Assembly (NCBI GenBank): GCA_032718475.1
Contig: JAUCBJ010006730.1
Location: 38,469 to 102,468 of the forward strand
Source: Nemertoderma westbladi
Taxonomy: Eukaryota; Xenacoelomorpha; Nemertodermatida; Nemertodermatidae
Length of the DNA stretch: 64,000 nt
Reading direction: 5' to 3'
The notes under the pieces are model-generated. The model saw only the letters and a list, made by a program, of their open reading frames with translations, was not told the origin of the DNA and made no database searches. A program made the translations under genes and the position numbers. Below are positions 12,261 through 23,220 of this stretch, in pieces. How positions within the stretch are numbered: position 1 is the stretch's first letter; each line of letters opens with the position of its first letter.

Positions 12261-14547
12261 CAGCGCATATTGTTCCTTATACTTGATATATTGGCGGTAC
12301 ACGCTGTTCCCATTGTTCGCGCTTTTAAGACTTCGATAATTTTCACCATCAATTATTTTATTATCACAGAAATCTTGCTTAATTTTGCCAAACGTGTTAA
12401 CTCAGTTATTGATCTCGCTATATCTCCATTTATCATAACAGATATTTACATAAGTTCAACCCGCAAAGATTATATACAAATAGCAGTAATTAATTCACAA
12501 TTCAGTTATTCGGTACATCCAAAGTCAGGCCAGTCTGTGTCACTTGGGTGTTTCAGCCCTTTAATAACTGACAATGATTCTACGGATAAGGCCAAGATGT
12601 TAACTAAGCCAAACACATGTTGCTGCTCTCAGCAAAACAGAAGAATCAAATTCCGGCCTAGCTGATTCCAAGAAATCTGAGAAATCATGACGTCATAGCC
12701 AGTTGCCTACCAACTTCCAATAAAAAGCCACCAGGCGTCATTGTTTACATTTTAACAAAGACCAGCTGGGTTAGGAAAATGAAAAATAGCTTTTATTGGC
12801 TGTTTAACAATGATGTGTACGGGAATCGAACACGTAGGGGCGTGTGGATTTGACAATTTTACCAAGTTTTGCTAAGTTTGGAGTAGACTAGCTTATCACT
12901 ACTATTAAAATGTGCATTTCAGAAGATATAACACCCATGACGCTACGACCACTGCATATATGCATTACACCCGTTTAAAGCGCGTTCCTAAGGACATTGT
13001 CAATACTGCTATCTTTGAAGGTCGTTTTAACTTGGTAGCTATGGTATTTTCAAAAAGTTAAATATGCCATTAAATTCTTCATATCCAAAATAGTCATCTT
13101 TCATAAATTTTAACTCGTCATATCTACTATAAGAGCTGTTGCTATGGCAATTTCTTCCGTTGCTATGTTTAAGACCCTCTAAAAAACCTTCGCACCGTTG
13201 GTGAAGTCTACCCAAATTTGTTTAATGTCCCTTATCTGTACTAAATATCCATGTGGGGTAGCTGAGTCATATAAAATAAACCTAACGGGTCAAAGGTTAC
13301 ACAAGCAGATCCATGTTATCTAAGGATCTGGTTGTGAAGGTTGTTCACCATTGATCGAATGCTACACAACTTCCAGGAAATAGAACATATTCCACTAAGC
13401 ATGGCACCAGAATGGTTCAAGGACAGTGGGTGGATGGAGTTATAACGTATATTTTTATACTATGTCATCCAAGTCGCACATCAATAATTTTTAATTACAC
13501 AGTAATCCTCTACTCTACAATCAATACCATCCAACAACACCAACTACATAAGATATTCTCACAAAGTATTCACATCCAAGTTTCTGACTTACAAAATTTC
13601 ATGAATTGTTTACGGGGTGAATATTAAAAAGTAAGTAATGCCATTTTTTGATGATTTAACTTTGCTTGCTGGCAACATACATGGTTTTTTAAATATCTTT
13701 TGATATTAGTAACTTTCTAAATCGCAATGTACATGACAGGTCAGAAAAAATTTATTTTTCACAATTTAATTAGTTAATCCTAGTTAACAATTAAAAAAAC
13801 TTCGTTGCGCTTAAACCCTAAGGGTTTTACAGTTTTGAAACAATAAAGTTTTTTTATATGATAGACCAAAGATGGGGCAACATATCTATCAGACGAAAGT
13901 TTGTGAAAATTTAGCAGCGCAGACTCTACCGCTACTAAGGGTAAATTTACCTTCATAGAAGGTTTGAATGCAGATTCCAATACCATAGTTAGTTTATTTA
14001 ATGCAGACCATGAATTGCCATTTAGTCTTCGAAGATCTTCAGCAGATTGCCGAATAATTGATCCTAGATAACAGTATCCAGCACCAAGTTGATAACACCA
14101 AATTTTCAGTCAAAATTATTTTTCTTTTGTAGGATTCTTACAATGTGTTCCAATATTTTTGAGTAATACTTTGAAACCAAATGTTTCTGAAATTAAACGT
14201 AGATCATCCACCACATTCGACGTCCATCGGATCTATTGGAAGATTTAATATACTTCTACTAACAGAGGATGGTTGTATGTCCTTCCTCTCTACATTATGT
14301 TGTTCAAGAGACATTCGCAGCAGTGGAACTCATATCTGCTTATATTATTTGAATCAGGCCGAGAAAGTCCCAAGTATAGGAAATCATGGACCTCGTTATG
14401 ACACATTGCTGTTGTCTTTTTTTGCTGGAGTGGAATGAGTAAAGAATACAGTTATTCCTTAAAATTCTTTCTGTTTCATAACAAGAATGCCATAATTTTA
14501 TGTTTCCCATTTTTATTTCAACATTTACTTAGCATTAGAGCATTAGC
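12261..14547. other. AT-rich noncoding stretch
   Basis: Only short frames occur, several of which begin at TTG rather than ATG. None shows a recognisable motif, signal peptide or coherent splice structure. I see no RNA gene or clear repeat here. Confidence 0.5.
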
Positions 14548-15632
14548 ACTTAGCATTCTATCATACTTTCATTATATGGGATTCCTAATGAGATTATTGC
14601 AGCAATCAGATCAGTATACGATGGTTCGACAACATTTGTGTCTACTGTTGATGGTGACACAGAACCATTTTGAAGATCCATTTCTGGAGTCCTCCAAAGA
14701 GACACACTTGACTATGTTCTACGCATGTCTTTAGATCATCATAATGGTGATGGGGTGATGGTAACTCCACCTACTGGCTCCAGAAGTCGAGGAATTCCTG
14801 CCAAGTACCTAACTGATCTAGACTTTGCTGATGACTTAGGAGTACTCTCAGAATCACTAGAGGGAGCCCAACGGCTCCTCAGCTCATTAGAACAGGCTGC
14901 TTCTAGTGTTGGTCATTTTATTAACTCCAAAAAGACCAAAATTTTGACAGTCAACTTTGAAAGTCCTCGGCAAGTCTCTGACCGGATGAGCATAAGCTCA
15001 AAGGATGGTATGCTTGAGCATGTGGACAACTTCTCTTACCTGGGATCATGAATCCGACGTAAGGGAAAGGCATGGGCAGCCTTGAATAGGCTTTCCAGGG
15101 TTTGGAAGTCACAGAGAATTAATCGAAAACTTAAGGTCCGATTATTTAGAGCAGCAGTAGTTCCAGTACTCCTCTATGGGAGTCCACGCTGGGCTCTAAC
15201 TGCTGAGGAAACCAAATCTCTGGATGGCAAATTCACAAGAATGCTACGCCGGGTTCATTGTGTCAAGTACTACAATGTACACATCTCTAACCAGACAATA
15301 TATAACATTGGAGTTGTCTCATTGGTTCCCCAAACCTTGACACTAAAACAAAGTCGCCTCCGCTTTGCAGGATATTGCTTTCGCCGTGAGGACCAGCAAG
15401 TGCATAATCTTGTGCTTTGGCAGCCTGATGGAGTGAATGAGCATGGTGGACAGCCCATGACTTTCTCGAGACGCATCTTAAAGGACACTGGCCTTGAAGA
15501 TGCGGATGATCTAGCAAATGTCATGGGTGATAGTTGTGGCGGCGCAATTTTGTCGACAAGCCGGCACAGCATTCTTAAAAATGCAGCTGCAATGCAGCAT
15601 GCTGATCCTAGTAGTAGTAGTACTTAGCATTC
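14548..15632 (+). mobile_element. 5'-truncated RTE-like LINE copy with 11-bp target-site duplication
   Basis: The body (14559-15621) matches about 1730-2838 of the first element, from within the reverse transcriptase to the (TAG)n tail, with a deletion near 14690 and a frameshift or stop around 15048. ACTTAGCATTC at 14548-14558 recurs at 15622-15632, directly after the tail, and is the target-site duplication. This confirms both the tail and the retrotransposition mechanism. The copy cannot encode an active protein. Confidence 0.9.
14725..15627 (+). pseudogene. Broken reverse transcriptase frame of the LINE copy
   Basis: Two frames, 14725-15051 (containing DLDFADDLG) and 15082-15627, together correspond to the second half of the LINE polyprotein. 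They are separated by an in-frame stop and a short deletion near 15048-15060. The endonuclease and the first reverse transcriptase motifs are absent because the copy is 5'-truncated. Confidence 0.8.
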
Positions 15633-16334
15633 CGGTGTTCAAGTTTTAGTTCGAGGTTGCCTCTCATTCCTACAGACCGCATCGTATCCATTATCTGCTT
15701 GTACTAAAGTTAAGAAAGATGCAGTCGTCGATATTTTTGGTGCTGACCCAACTACACTTAATCAATGCAACTGTGGGGCGAGCAATGAAGTCTAGGTTAG
15801 CCTTTGCGTAGCGGTTCAATATGTGGACCGTATGTCGTAGTCGTTATCGTTGGAAATGTTTGAAAGCTAACAGGTCCATTATTCATGAAATGTAGCCAAA
15901 TGTTGTTCACTTGTAGTCTATAAAAAATTTAGAAATTCCACACACAGACAGACTTATATAGTTCCTTAGCAGACGGTTCACTATATGTACCGTTATACTA
16001 AAGCTCATCTATACTCCACGCTGCACCAAGTCCCACGAACGTGTTTCTAATGTATCATATTTTTCACATGTATCTGATTATGTGATGTAAAACATAGAGA
16101 TGGAAATATCTGGTTATTTTTAATATGTTGGACTCGTACTACTTATATTCAATACACTTTAATTATATACAAACAAACATTGCACAGAAATAATCAATTT
16201 CAATACGCTTTAATTCAGTGTGATCTAACTCGCATGGTAGACTATTTTAGTGGGTCATCTCGTTTCGATGCATGCCTAGGTGAAAGCGATTAAATCTCAG
16301 ATTAGAATTAACCATCGAGCTTCACACCTCTGTA
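15633..16334. other. Upstream region of the saposin-like gene
   Basis: Unique AT-rich DNA with no gene. It presumably holds the promoter of the gene at 16335, but I see no convincing TATA box or initiator. Confidence 0.4.
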
Positions 16335-17066
16335 ATGAGCAGTGTCTTGTCATTCGGTATTGGCATTACTGCTCTCTCTGTTGGCTTGGTACATGGCGTT
16401 AATGTTACCTGCCGACAGGGGCGCTTACAGACGCAGTTATCATCCAACAATGAAAATGTGGCAGATTTAAACTGGGATTGGCAGGAAATGGGAGGATCAT
16501 TAGTAACCGACGAAGGAACAGCCAGGGATGAGAAATGTCCAGTTTGTCATATGTGGGAGTCAGTGTTAGCAACCTACTTGAAGCAATACCCGGATATTAA
16601 GGTTTTGGCCCGCGCGAGGTACGAAACATGCGCATACGATGGTTGCGAAGCCCAATCCGAACATCCCTGCACCACATTCTCGGTGTTTATGCAGGAGTAC
16701 TTAGACGCAGAATACGGTACAGGAGTCACAGTCTCAATTATTGAGAGCTTTTGCATGGAAATATGCTGCGATGGGGCGGAAGTTTGCAACTCAATTGACC
16801 ATCCCGATTTCCATTCACCCGCTTATATACATAGCGACGGGACCTACGACTGGGAACATCCAGTCTGGCAACTCGATCTGGACGGAAACCCGATACCGTA
16901 CACAACTACAGCAGCGGGATCTGTTGGTTTAAATACCACTACTGATCCGACTACGACCACAACACCTGGTAGCACTACTACATTGATTGCGAACTTAGCT
17001 AACAAACCATTTGGATGTTTCAATGCTTTTCTTGTTGCTATTATGGGTTTATTGTTTTTTCAGTGA
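16335..17066 (+). CDS. Secreted or GPI-anchored cysteine-rich protein with a saposin-B-like domain
   Basis: A single-exon frame of 243 residues with a proper ATG. Residues 1-21 form a hydrophobic signal peptide. Residues 68-145 hold the cysteine pattern CPVC (68, 71), C99, C112, C140 and C144, with amphipathic stretches between them. This spacing resembles saposin-B folds, in which six cysteines pair as 1-6, 2-5 and 3-4; C104 and C145 are extra. A threonine-rich linker (about 190-216) and a hydrophobic C-terminus (229-242) with no charged tail suggest a GPI signal, so the mature protein would sit on the outer cell surface. Family assignment is inferred from cysteine spacing only. No intron is visible, which is notable beside the multi-exon kinase genes. 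A divergent secreted antimicrobial or lipid-binding protein is possible. An ATTAAA-like signal lies about 65 bp after the stop. Confidence 0.6.
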   Translation: MSSVLSFGIGITALSVGLVHGVNVTCRQGRLQTQLSSNNENVADLNWDWQEMGGSLVTDEGTARDEKCPVCHMWESVLATYLKQYPDIKVLARARYETCAYDGCEAQSEHPCTTFSVFMQEYLDAEYGTGVTVSIIESFCMEICCDGAEVCNSIDHPDFHSPAYIHSDGTYDWEHPVWQLDLDGNPIPYTTTAAGSVGLNTTTDPTTTTTPGSTTTLIANLANKPFGCFNAFLVAIMGLLFFQ

Positions 17067-17172
17067 TTTTTGACTCAGTGGCAATCATAGCGGCTGATTT
17101 TTTCTTTAACCTTTCATGGTAGTATAATATTAAATATTTATGGTGTTGGAACTTGTTGTTATCAATAATAAT

Positions 17173-17233
17173 CTGGCTGACGTATTGACGTCGGTCGATA
17201 TTGACGTATTATTGACGTGATATTGACGTGGAT
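17173..17233. promoter_or_regulatory. Cluster of five TGACGT (CRE/ATF-like) motifs
   Basis: Five TGACGT cores occur in about 60 bp, mostly as ATTGACGT, one as TTGACGTCGG. TGACGT is the half-site of CREB/ATF-type bZIP factors. The cluster lies 110 bp after the saposin-like gene, so it could be a downstream enhancer or just a short degenerate tandem repeat. Confidence 0.35.
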
Positions 17234-18424
17234 TTTATCAAAAGATAACAAATTCTACACAACTTATTGACTTTATATTAACGAAACCATTACGAATTTA
17301 GATTATTTGAATTATTTGGGTTGTGTTTGACTATTCTTAAGCAGGGGCAATGCTTTATACCGTATTTTGGAGGTGCCTCTAGTTTTATGAGGATTGCGAC
17401 TTATGTTTGGGTATTATGCATTGGAGTTATGGAGTTATATACATATAGGCCCTACTTATACTATACATACAACTTCATCTACATTAATACATCATCTATT
17501 TTAGTAAGTGAAGTATTACAATTTGAATTTTGCGCCACTTTTATTAAATTGTTCTGTGTTGCAATCTAATTTTTTGATCAATTCGATTGAAATTTTTGAG
17601 ACTTTAGTTTAGACATAATGACTATTAAAGTTGAAGACATAATTTTGAAATTTTTATCAGAAGTTAAATTTACTAAAACATCAATTTGTTTTATTTTGTG
17701 TCGATAATTTTTGAATATCGGCCCAAAACACAACTTACACTCAAAATTTCTACTATGCGATTTGCTTGGTTGCTGACTTCTTTTTCCAATGTTGGTTTTG
17801 ATTTTTCGAATTTTACAAATCAACATTAATTAATTAATTTTAAGTATTAAGTAGGAATTTTGGCCATTATGTCGACCGCCACCACGCCAAAGAAAAAAAA
17901 ACTAAAAAAACACTAATATTCATACTTGGCTACTGTTTATCCATATAGACTATCCTATGTAATCAACCGTAAATGCACATCCCAATGAGGTAGTTCTACG
18001 CTATAAACATAGAACGCTTCTCGTACAATAAGCATTAAAAGCTACCTGTATACAATTGTAACGTTGGATTTTCAGTAGATTATAGAATATTATACAATAT
18101 ATATATATTATTATGAAACCGCAAACCATACTCTTATTGTTGTTATATTTGAGACAAAACATAACATAGGCGTCGATGTAGAAAATTATACATAATCGTA
18201 TTTCACTATCCATATTTACTAGGCCTACACAACACAATAAATTGGATATCAACCTGAAATACTTGTCAGCTAATTTAATTTAATTGTGCGTTGGCAGCCA
18301 ATTTATCATTCTGGCCGATTTTTAAATTCTAGAACATATAATTTTTGGCCAATCCGCATTCAATGCATTCAATATTGCCTAGGCAACTGATGTCAGACGC
18401 AAAAAAAGTTAAACAGTTTTAAAA
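17234..18424. other. AT-rich noncoding stretch
   Basis: No recognisable gene, repeat array or RNA. Short frames on both strands (for example 17321-17569) lack any supporting feature. Confidence 0.4.
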
Positions 18425-18600
18425 GTGTGAACAGACGTCTTTACGCCTGTCACAGACGTGGAGGAAAAGTCTGTGACACGTCTGTCTCAGATGTCTGACA
18501 GATCTGTCAGGCGAGCCACAGACGTCAGAACTGTCAGACATTTGACGGCGTCTGACTCAGATGCCCCACAGACGCGTCTGCAGACGCCATCAGACAAAGC
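18425..18600. promoter_or_regulatory. Dense CAGACG / CGTCTG motif cluster
   Basis: Within about 170 bp the motif CAGAC or its complement GTCTG occurs more than ten times, often as ACAGACG or ACGTCTG, with several GACGTC palindromes. GTCTG/CAGAC is the Smad-binding core and TGACGTC the CRE core, so a regulatory cluster is possible. Decay of a tandem repeat is an equal alternative. The flanks are AT-rich and lack the motif. Confidence 0.35.
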
Positions 18601-19735
18601 CAGTAATTCGCACTAGCAGATAGCTTCGAAGGTCCAAAAGTGGATATTAATGGCTCCGCTTGTCTTGTCAAAAATTTAACAGAACAGAAACCATTGACTC
18701 GTTATAGTTTTGGTTAAAAAAAAAACGTGTCACTGTACTGCTCCTTTCTCTTAATCTATCTATTCATATTCCAGACTTTCATCCTGGAACCATTACTTAC
18801 AGTATATATATAACGCGTATATAATAATAATACTATGCAATCATATTTTAAACAATACTTTCTGCAATATACGAAAAATAGAATAGTTGAGCCACAAATT
18901 GAGTGCAACAATAATAACTTACCAATCTTCGGCATTAATTGCAATCAAAAATGAAATATGCTTAATAAAAAATGTCCTATTTTGGTAACGTCCGCCACCT
19001 TTTTAAAAGTCAACTGTGTAAGAAGAATGACGTTTCACAATGTAGATATTTGTGTTATTCTGAAAGATTAATAATTTGTTTCATTTATTCAATGCAATCT
19101 GAAGTCAAAAATTCAAGTATTTTCGTCATTTAACGAAAAAATATTCAAAAATCGAGAATTTCCGTAACGTCTGAAACCGCGGAATTGCCACATACAAGAA
19201 AAAAAATACAGACAGGGATGATAAAATGGCGGATATTCAATTCAGTGATTTTAATCATAGTAAAAATTTATGTTCAAAGTTCGAAAATATTGTGTAGACA
19301 AAGATCCTTTTCCTAATAAACATTTGAATATCCTCTTAGTCACATTTTTTATACCTACTGTTCGTTCTTATATTTCGATCTTCCACCACTTTCTTTTCTT
19401 GTAATGGTTATTCTCTGTTTGTTTCAACAATTTTTATTTTCTTCCTTTAATATTGTCTCTTGCTCTTTATTACCCGAGGTGAAAAATAGATGGTTACTGA
19501 AGATTTAAGTTTTTACAATATATTTCTAAATTATTCAAAATTATAAGCAAATAGCACGCCCCCCCCCCCCCCCCCCCTACTGTAAAAAGTGTCCACCCTC
19601 GCAGCACTAGCTCTGCTATCAGCAAGGGTGGGGCTTTATGTTGATTTATTTTTATTATGGTTCTTGTTTGTTAAAGTATCTATGTACTATGCAGTAGAAG
19701 AATGAAATATAATAAACTTAAACTTAAACTCCTTG
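18601..19735. other. Noncoding stretch with poly-C run and a LINE-like 3' tail
   Basis: The run of C at 19558-19577 is prone to sequencing error. From about 19590 to 19735 the sequence GTGGGGCTTTATG and the end AATAAACTTAAACTTAAACT resemble the 3' end of a CR1/L2-like retroposon with a hexamer tail. A similar end lies in inverted orientation at 48950-49060. Otherwise nothing is recognised. Confidence 0.35.
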
Positions 19736-19739
19736 TTGA

Positions 19740-20725
19740 TGGACCGCCTCACACACAAAACTTGTTGCTGCAACTTGTTTCTGAAACTCGATTCTGCAAC
19801 TTGTTGCTGGACCCCCTCACACACAGAAACAAGTTTCGGAAAGAAGTTGCAGAAACTTGTTGCTTGACTCCCCTCACACACAGAAACAAGTTTCGGAAAC
19901 AAGTTGCAGCAACAAGTTCCTGTGTGTGAGGGGGTCCAGCAACAAGTTGCAGCAACAAGTTTCTGTGTGTGAGGTGGTCCAGCAACAAGTTGCAGCAACA
20001 CGATTGTGTGTGTGAGTGGGTCCAGCAACAAGTTGCAGCAACAAGATTCTGTGTGTGAGTGGGTCCAGCAACAAGTTGCAGCAACAAGATTCTGTGTGTG
20101 AGGGGGTCCAGCAACAAGTTGCAGCAACAAGATTCTGTGTGTAAGGGAGTCCAGCAACAAGTTGCAGCAACAAGTTTCTGTGTGTGAGCGGTCCAGCAAC
20201 AAGTTGCAGCAACACGTTTCTGTGTGTGAGGGCGTCCAGCAACAAGTTTCTGTGTGTGAGGGGTCCAGCAACAAATTGCAGCAACAAGATTCTGTGTGTG
20301 AGGGGGTCCAGCAACAAGTTGCAGCAACAAGATTCTGTGTGTGAGGGGGTCCAGCAACAAGTTGCAGCAACAAGTTTCTGTGTGTGAGGGGGTCCAGCAA
20401 CAAGTTGCAGCAACAAGATTCTGTGTGTGAGGGGGTCCAGCAACAAATTGCAGCAACAAGATTCTGTGTGAGAGGGGGTCCAGCAACAAGTTGCAGCAAC
20501 AAGATTCTGTGTGTGAGGGGGTCCAGCAACAAGTTGCAGCAACAAGTTTCTGTGTGTGAGGGGGTCCAGCAACAAGTTGCAGCAACAAGTTTCTGAGTGT
20601 GAGGGGGTCCAGCAACAAGTTGCAGCAACAAGTTTCTGGGTGTGAGGGGGTCCAGCAACAAGTTTCAGAAATAAGTTTCAGAAACAAGTTGCAGAAACAA
20701 GTTTCTCCGTGTGAGGGGGGCCTTA
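19740..20725. repeat. 43-bp minisatellite with an inverted block at its left end
   Basis: About 19 units of 43 bp from 19885 to 20725, with the core GTCCAGCAACAAGTTGCAGC followed by AACAAG(A/T)TTCTGTGTGTGAGG. The first 145 bp hold the same unit in opposite orientation, so the array is arranged head to head. The period is not a multiple of three and no frame has stops, which creates three long overlapping minus-strand frames with a cysteine/leucine-rich translation; these are artefacts of the repeat. AACAAGTTGCAGCAACAAG is itself partly palindromic. Confidence 0.95.
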
Positions 20726-21119
20726 TTCATGAAAATTATGCGTAAACAAACACAAGCCAAACAAAATGAACAGTAGGGAAGAGTAAGTAGCAAATCGGTG
20801 ATATTCCAGAATACTATAATTTATTTAATAATAAGCAGTCATTCAATGGGAAATGAATAATATTTACAATGGCGCGTTACACATTAATTGCTATATCTCG
20901 GTAACTTGAAGTCGCAAATTTTTAAATATATCACAAATTGCGGATGTTTTATTACGGTAACTGAAGCAAAAAAAATTATGAAATTCCACTGCAGGTAAAT
21001 CTAATAATTTCAACAAATTTCGGCGACGATTTTTCACATAATAAAATTGGGATTGCTGTATTGAATTTATGTTTAATTAATTTATTTCTGTTTTAGTTTA
21101 AATATCACAATATCTTATC
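20726..21119. other. Noncoding spacer between two repeat arrays
   Basis: Unique AT-rich DNA; nothing recognised. Confidence 0.4.
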
Positions 21120-22265
21120 TATGGTGGATCTAAACAAAAAGTCGGGGAAACAAAAAAAGATTACAAAAAACAAACTTTTGTTTTCCTGACTTTTGTAAAG
21201 TCGTTCAAACGAGTTTGCAAAAGTCGAGGGAACAAGAAAAAAGATTACAAAAAACAAACTTGATTGGGTTTATATTGTTATAGAAACCACTCCAGCCAAT
21301 TACATTTGTTTCCCCGAGTTTTGTAAAGTCGCTCAAACGAGTTTGCAAAAGTTGGGGGAACAAGATAAAAGATTACAAAAAACAAACTTTTGTTTTCCTG
21401 ACTTTTGTAAAGTCGTTCGAACGAGTTTGCAAAAGTCGGGGAAACAAACTTGATTAGGTGTTTGTTGTTATAGAAACCACTCCAGCCAATTAGATTTGTT
21501 TCCCCGAGATTTGTAAAGTCGCTCAAACGAGTTTGCAAAAGTAGGGAAAAAAAAAGATTACAAAAAAACAAACTTTTATTTTCCTGACTTTTGTAAAGTC
21601 GTTCAAACGAGTTTGCAAAAGTCGAGGGAACAAGAAAAAAGATTACAAAAAACAAACTTGATTGGGTTTATGTTGTTATAGAAACCACTCCAGCCAATTA
21701 CATTTGTTTCCCCGAGTTTTGTAAAGTCGCTCAAACGAGTTTGCAAAAGTTGGGGGAACAAGATAAAAGATTACAAAAAACAAACTTTTGTTTTCCTGAC
21801 TTTTGTAAAGTCGTTCGAACGAGTTTGCAAAAGTCGGGGAAACAAACTTGATTAGGTGTTTGTTGTTATAGAAACCACTCCAGCCAATTAGATTTGTTTC
21901 CCCGAGTTTTGTAAAGTCGTTCAAATGAGTTTGCAAAAGTCGGGGAAACAAACTTGATTGGGTGTTTGTTGTTATAGAAGCCACTCGAACCAATTAGATT
22001 TGTTTCCCCGAGATTTGTAACGTCGCTCAAACGAGTTTGCAAAAGTCGGGGGAACAAAAAAAGATTACAAAAAAACAAACTTTTGTTTTCCTGACTTTTG
22101 TAAAGTCGTTTGAAGGAGTTTACAAAAGTAGGGAGGGGAAACAAACTTGATTGGGTGTTTGTTGTTATAGAAAACACTCCATCCAATTAGATTTGTTTTC
22201 CCGAGTTTGGAAAGTCGCTCAAACGAGTTTGCAAAAGTCGGGGGAACAAGAAAAAAGAATACAAA
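21120..22265. repeat. ~205-bp tandem repeat built of short inverted-repeat modules
   Basis: About five units. Each contains the palindromic module GACTTTTGTAAAGTCG...CGAGTTTGCAAAAGTC twice, separated by spacers of two kinds: one with AAAGATTACAAAAAACAAAC and one with TTGTTATAGAAACCACTCCA. The paired GACTTTTG/CAAAAGTC ends look like the termini of a small foldback element that has inserted into itself or been amplified in tandem. The minus-strand frames across this block reflect repetition. Confidence 0.85.
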
Positions 22266-23220
22266 ACTGGCCGCTCAGGGCCACCATACTTATCATATGG
22301 CTGGGTATTTTTTTGGAAGAATGATTTTTGTAGTCGACAAATCTGATTGGCTGGTAGTGCATGAGGAAATTATTATACAAATTTCCGTTGCTCCGGAAAC
22401 TAAATTGGTAACTATGTAGTAGTGCAAAGTTCAGTTAATCGATAGTCATTGGAAAAAAGTTTGTCTACGCCAAGTATGGAGAAAACCCCATCAATTGGTT
22501 GCCTTGTTGCTATGTAAAATTTTTGTTGCTAAGGAAAGAAACAGGATATTGAAAGTGATCCCATAATATATTTTTATTAACTTTTTTTGGGGTATTAATA
22601 AGGTAGTATGGAATAATAAAAAAATGGTTTGGATGAATTGGGAATTTTTAATGGGTTGACTCGAATTTGGATTTGTTATGTGTTGTTGAGCTATTTCGCG
22701 AAAGTCACTTTTTCAAACGTTTATTTAAAAAGTTTAATGGCATAATGGAAAATTCCGGTTTCATAGTAACAACGACGTGGAGTTGAACTAGTTGTGTTTC
22801 AAATTTTATGAAATATGATAAACATTTGTAGAAGAATTTGGGGGGGGGGGGGGTTTCCGTGTCATCAGAAAATGACATCATATTACGGGTCACGGTGTAT
22901 AAAATTCCAATTAAATGTCGACAGAAAAGTGAAAATATGGTATTATTAATAAGGACGTACCACTAAGCATAAAACATCTGTCTCCCGGTAGTAAATGAGT
23001 GAGAATAATGTATTGAATTGCATTTAATTCAAATAACTCATAGTGAAAAAGTCATTGCCAACGCAACACAATGTCAAAGCAATTCTGCCTACAAAGCCAA
23101 CAAACATGGAACAAAGCACTAACACATTTACATCTTTCAACCAATAGGAGGGCTCCTATCCAAGCAACATGACAGAAACAAATTCCTTGCAAGCACTCTA
23201 CTGATGAATGAATAATGACT
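22266..23220. other. Noncoding spacer
   Basis: No gene is recognised. A G run at about 22843-22853 is a likely length-error site. Confidence 0.4.

Noticed and set aside
12270-12665. 131-codon plus-strand frame
   Set aside because: It starts at TTG, not ATG, and shows no motif or splice context; animal genes do not normally use such starts.
19558-19577. Poly-C tract as a structural element (also near 41077 and 41525)
   Set aside because: Simple homopolymer runs with uncertain length; no pairing partner or gene context.
19687-20687. Three overlapping minus-strand frames of 233-324 codons rich in Cys and Leu
   Set aside because: They are translations of the stop-free 43-bp minisatellite in all three frames; no start context, domain or splice support.
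21278-22186. Minus-strand frames of about 105-125 codons with FANSFERLYKSQ repeats
   Set aside because: They follow the ~205-bp tandem repeat exactly and break at each indel.
22207-22419. 70-codon plus-strand frame after the 205-bp repeat
   Set aside because: Its first third is repeat sequence and the rest has no recognisable feature.
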